Origin: Asanoa sp040676615
GTDB lineage: Bacteria; Actinomycetota; Actinomycetes; Mycobacteriales; Micromonosporaceae
DNA length: 64,000 bases
Direction of reading: 5' to 3'
Assembly: GCF_040676615.1 (NCBI RefSeq)
Contig: NZ_JBFAPI010000011.1
Span: 62,001-126,000, forward strand
Shown in pieces: positions 62,301 through 64,000 of the stretch. Numbering within the stretch: position 1 is the stretch's first letter; each line of letters opens with the position of its first letter. A program made the translations under genes and the position numbers. A model generated the notes under the pieces. It had not been told where the DNA came from. It saw nothing but the letters and a program-made list of their open reading frames with translations, and searched no databases.

Positions 62301-62883
62301 CGGCTATACCGATCACCCCAGCCGCGAGGGCTCCTCCGCCGGCCGCACGCGCAGCTGCGCTCGCAGCGCCACGGGTCGCGGTGCCTATGGCGGCCTCAGC
62401 GCCGCTGTTGGCGCTCGCGCCGCCGTCGGCGGAGCCCGTTCCGCGGCCCGCCACGGCAGCGTGGTCGCCCTCGGTGCTGCCGGTGCGGTCATCGAGGATC
62501 GAGGCCACGGCTGCGGGACGAGCGTCGTTCTCGTCGGCCAGGGTCTCCGCGTCGTCGCGCAGCAATCGTGTTTGCCTGGACCCGCCGACTGCGTTGCGAC
62601 GCCGAGCCCCGGGTTGGCCTGCCGCGTCGCCCAGCCGAGCGCCGGCTTCGCCCGGCCCGTCGCTCGCGCCGGCTCCGTCGCCGCCCTCGCGGCCGTTGGC
62701 TGACGCGCCGCCTTCTTCGCCGCGCCGAGCGGTCGAATCGTCAGGGGTCGCCCGTTCGGTGGCGGTCGACCCGGCCACGTAGGGCTCGTCGGGCTCCTCC
62801 TCGCTGGCGATGGAGGGCCGGCGGGTGGGCTCGGGTCCCGGTGCCGCGCTTCGGGCGGTCATCGGCGGTTCTTCCGAGTTCAT
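59344..62883 (-). CDS. Large membrane protein with Ala-rich disordered N-terminus
   Basis: 1179 residues from ATG at 62883, with GAGAAAGAG upstream. About 580 N-terminal residues are Ala/Asp/Thr/Pro-rich and repetitive (e.g. TPDADTKADGG and NVDAPAAAG motifs). The rest is a polytopic domain of about 12 helices (starting WAIAAFVSLAGAVVMTWPTL), like GT-C type glycosyltransferases or YfhO-like proteins, with a soluble C-terminal part (PSDALRDENVMLWSTTNFQDI). Convergent with the GT87 gene, 25 bases apart. Catalytic Asp motif not certain; function unknown. Confidence 0.82.
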   Translation of the reverse strand: MNSEEPPMTARSAAPGPEPTRRPSIASEEEPDEPYVAGSTATERATPDDSTARRGEEGGASANGREGGDGAGASDGPGEAGARLGDAAGQPGARRRNAVGGSRQTRLLRDDAETLADENDARPAAVASILDDRTGSTEGDHAAVAGRGTGSADGGASANSGAEAAIGTATRGAASAAARAAGGGALAAGVIGIAASGGANVDAPAGAGAKPSATPRRDANVDAPAAAGTDPPPRKDAGVEGPIAAGANPGAAAGKDDVDEAVPPATKPRRRRASKRDTAQSEASDDAAAAIAGQAETDAGSGMAIDDDATAGSDSGDVAEIAPQARTRGRRAAKASADAASEPAEQPGTDVTTRRPRKAATPKARTRPADSEAAEVTAAEAAALPTGAVAEPAAEEASTDSSAVATAIPAAPKQRVAGEGSPEAATKARRWWQFKRADRAAVPAAIATSPPETERSGSEAADATSAKAESRGRHAADEPDDDANTHGPATDSAATKPGADTKAATPAAATLTDGATTPDADTKADGGAITPDADANTATPVAATLADADAKGPAADKPAEASATETDEAASEDTEAAAVATLIEDQEPDKWAEFAGRTEPPPGVGRRVGRWSGRVLRHEWAIAAFVSLAGAVVMTWPTLRYPRHTIPQDVADPTLQAWQMAWSGHSLLTDPGRLWHANAFYPELWSFAFSDGLLGYAPLGMIGEGPVAAIVRYNIVFVLAHALATFGAYVLVRQLGAGRTGAAVAAAAYTYAPWLLSQAGHLHILSNGGIPLSLAMLARGHGFSFRHGYRPERRHAGWALAGWLVAAWQLSIGFGIGLVFAYVLALLAIGALVGWFVSRTWRWDVRRPFGRKLFFADLGGGVIFAAVGGLLAIPYFEVADAHPYARRGVEEIELYSPPLRGFFTAPDHSWLWGGLHAQLRDSLGWAPEMTLLPGFTLIGLALAGLIVSIWTVKQRLLMVAAIAVTTILAMGSEFLDGKYTYLPLLEHVPGWDGIRTPGRLMLWVTLLLGILAAGAVCAFVDRVKEMSANRIPPWPSPWLRLVTLIPLALVLVEGINTTPHPIVPAQPAAMRTVEGPLLVLPSDALRDENVMLWSTTNFQDIVNGGSGFVPKKLEEVRQVTATFPDQNSINYLRGMGVRNVVVVRDEIDSGSPLQTTIDLPVDSLGITREDIGNAVVFHL

Positions 62884-62983
62884 GCCGCTCTTTCTCTCGA
62901 CCGACGGGAGGCGACGTCTCGCTGTCGACCGCACCGCGGCGTCGCGGTTGGGCCCACGAGACACCCCCTAGTGGCGCCTAACG

Positions 62984-63754
62984 TCACACCTTGCCGCGTA
63001 GAAACGCGATGTCGGCCGCTTGGCCCTCGGCGTCGCCCGGTGTCTCCACGATGACCGGTGCTCCGGCCGCGCGCACGACGGCGATGAGCAACTCGGGGTC
63101 GATCATTCCGGAACCGAGGTTGTCGTGTCGATCCCGGCCCGAGTCGAACGGGTCCTTCGAGTCGTTGCAGTGAATCAGGTCGATGCGGCCGGTGATTGCC
63201 ATGACCCGGTCGACCAGGCCGAGCAGGTCTTCACCGCCGGCGTGGGCGTGGCAGGTGTCGAGGCAGAAGCCGACCTCGTGGTCGCCGATCGCGTCCCAGA
63301 GCCGGGCCAGCATGTCGAGCTTGCGGGCGCAGGCGTGGTCGCCGCCGGCGGTGTTTTCGATCAGCACGGGAGTGGCGAAGCCGCCCTGCTCCTGCGCGTA
63401 CGCGAAAGTCTTGCGCCAGTTGTCGAACCCGGTCTCGAGTTCGTCGACCGAGCCGACGTGTCCGCCGTGGACGATCAGCGCCTTGGCGCCCACAGCGGCG
63501 GCGCCCGCGGCGTGCGCGAGCAGCAGCTTGCGGCTCGGGATGCGGATCTTGTTGTTGAGCGTCGCCACGTTGATCAGATAGGGCGCGTGAATGTAGATGT
63601 CGACCTCGGCCGCCTTGAGCGCCTCCGCGTCGGCGCGCGGCTTGGGTGACTTGTAGCCCTGCGGGTCGGTGAGGAAGAACTGCACCGCGTCGGCATCGCG
63701 GGCCGTCGCAGCGGCTAACGGATCGGTCGGGTCGACGTGAGCTCCGATGCGCAT
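62984..63754 (-). CDS. nfo: Deoxyribonuclease IV (endonuclease IV)
   Basis: AP endonuclease of base-excision repair, 256 residues from ATG at 63754 (MRIGAHVDPTDPLAAATA). TIM-barrel metal ligands visible in VHGGHVGS, VLIENTAGGDHACAR, GFCLDTCHAHAGGEDL, LIHCNDSKDPFDSGRDRHDNLG and VIVETPGD. The longer frame start is rejected. Upstream on the same strand of the large membrane protein gene, 100 bases away. Confidence 0.95.
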   Translation of the reverse strand: MRIGAHVDPTDPLAAATARDADAVQFFLTDPQGYKSPKPRADAEALKAAEVDIYIHAPYLINVATLNNKIRIPSRKLLLAHAAGAAAVGAKALIVHGGHVGSVDELETGFDNWRKTFAYAQEQGGFATPVLIENTAGGDHACARKLDMLARLWDAIGDHEVGFCLDTCHAHAGGEDLLGLVDRVMAITGRIDLIHCNDSKDPFDSGRDRHDNLGSGMIDPELLIAVVRAAGAPVIVETPGDAEGQAADIAFLRGKV

Positions 63755-63938
63755 GCAGGCGAGCCTACGTCGCGGGTGTGACAAAGGCGCAGCGGTGCCC
63801 GCTTCCGGAATTCCTCGCAAATCGCCCACCTCGCGTCACCGCCGCCGGTCCCGCTTCGTTACCACCGATAGACCAGCCCGGGGGCCGCTGAACCACCACG
63901 AGCCTCCATGCACCGGCCGACCACGGGAGTTGTGAACG

Positions 63939-64000
63939 TTGCTCGCCATCCGACGCCGTACCGTCGCGTCCGCTGCCGCCGCCTTCTTCGTGGCTGGGCC
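63939..64000 (+). CDS. Possible start of a secreted protein (cut by window end)
   Basis: A frame beginning TTG at 63939, GGGAG nine bases upstream, reads LLAIRRRTVASAAAAFFVAG, a good signal-peptide start. Only 20 codons visible; identity unknown. A competing GTG at 63932 in another frame gives an Arg-rich product and is less likely. Confidence 0.4.
   Translation, partial: MLAIRRRTVASAAAAFFVAG

Overview
The window is a ~64 kb piece of a high-GC actinobacterial chromosome spanning the replication origin. Gene order and protein types (gyrA-gyrB, dciA-recF-gnd-dnaN, oriC, dnaA, rpmH-rnpA-yidD-yidC-khpB-rsmG-parA-parB, then trxA/trxB/sigM/murJ and ino1/padR/ponA) point to Micromonosporaceae or a close relative. 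The family assignment is inference from gene order and protein style; no database was searched. One assembly gap (98 N) lies at 25715-25812 inside near-identical repeats.

Layout. (1) 1-5000: an ABC efflux cassette (permease cut by the window edge, ATPase, membrane-fusion-like subunit, lipoprotein) diverging from a two-component system, with a symmetric candidate operator between them. (2) 4989-5892: two tandem paralogues of unknown function. (3) 5994-12000: tRNA-Ala, a 42-residue DLW-39 type gene, tRNA-Ile, a DUF3566 membrane protein, gyrA and gyrB; two perfect DnaA boxes separate the gyrase genes. (4) 12600-17220: a hypothetical gene, then dciA, a duplicated 52-codon ORF, recF, gnd and dnaN. 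(5) 17221-18080: oriC with about 18 DnaA-box-like sites; dnaA follows. (6) 20712-24285: rpmH, rnpA, yidD, yidC, khpB/jag, rsmG. (7) 24286-30594: a very long repeat-coding frame (about 30 units of 22-23 residues) running without a stop into ParA, then ParB. (8) 30600-36020: a HIT-like gene and about 4 kb without convincing genes, holding parS sites, a GC-rich minisatellite and a decayed gyrB fragment. (9) 36018-39732: acetyltransferase, D-Ala-D-Ala ligase, aminotransferase, second acetyltransferase. (10) 39733-40594: an array of palindromic GTTGC-S-GCAAC repeats between convergent genes. (11) 40595-48728: amidase, trxA, trxB, anti-sigma-like protein, ECF sigma factor, pseudokinase, murJ. (12) 48830-52407: CCA-adding enzyme, small membrane protein, Ogt, Tat-exported protein. 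(13) 52469-64000: ino1, PadR regulator, DUF5318, PonA-type PBP, GT87-like protein, a large membrane protein, endonuclease IV and a possible secreted-protein start.

Together the core genes cover initiation (DnaA, oriC, DnaN, RecF, DciA), supercoiling (GyrA/GyrB), origin segregation (ParA/ParB with nine parS-like sites), membrane-protein insertion (YidC/YidD) and envelope construction (Ddl, amidase, MurJ with pseudokinase, PonA, inositol phosphate synthesis). The least expected features are the repeat expansion joined to ParA, the parS-rich gene desert with the gyrB fragment, the mirrored recF/orf/dciA junction and the palindrome array.
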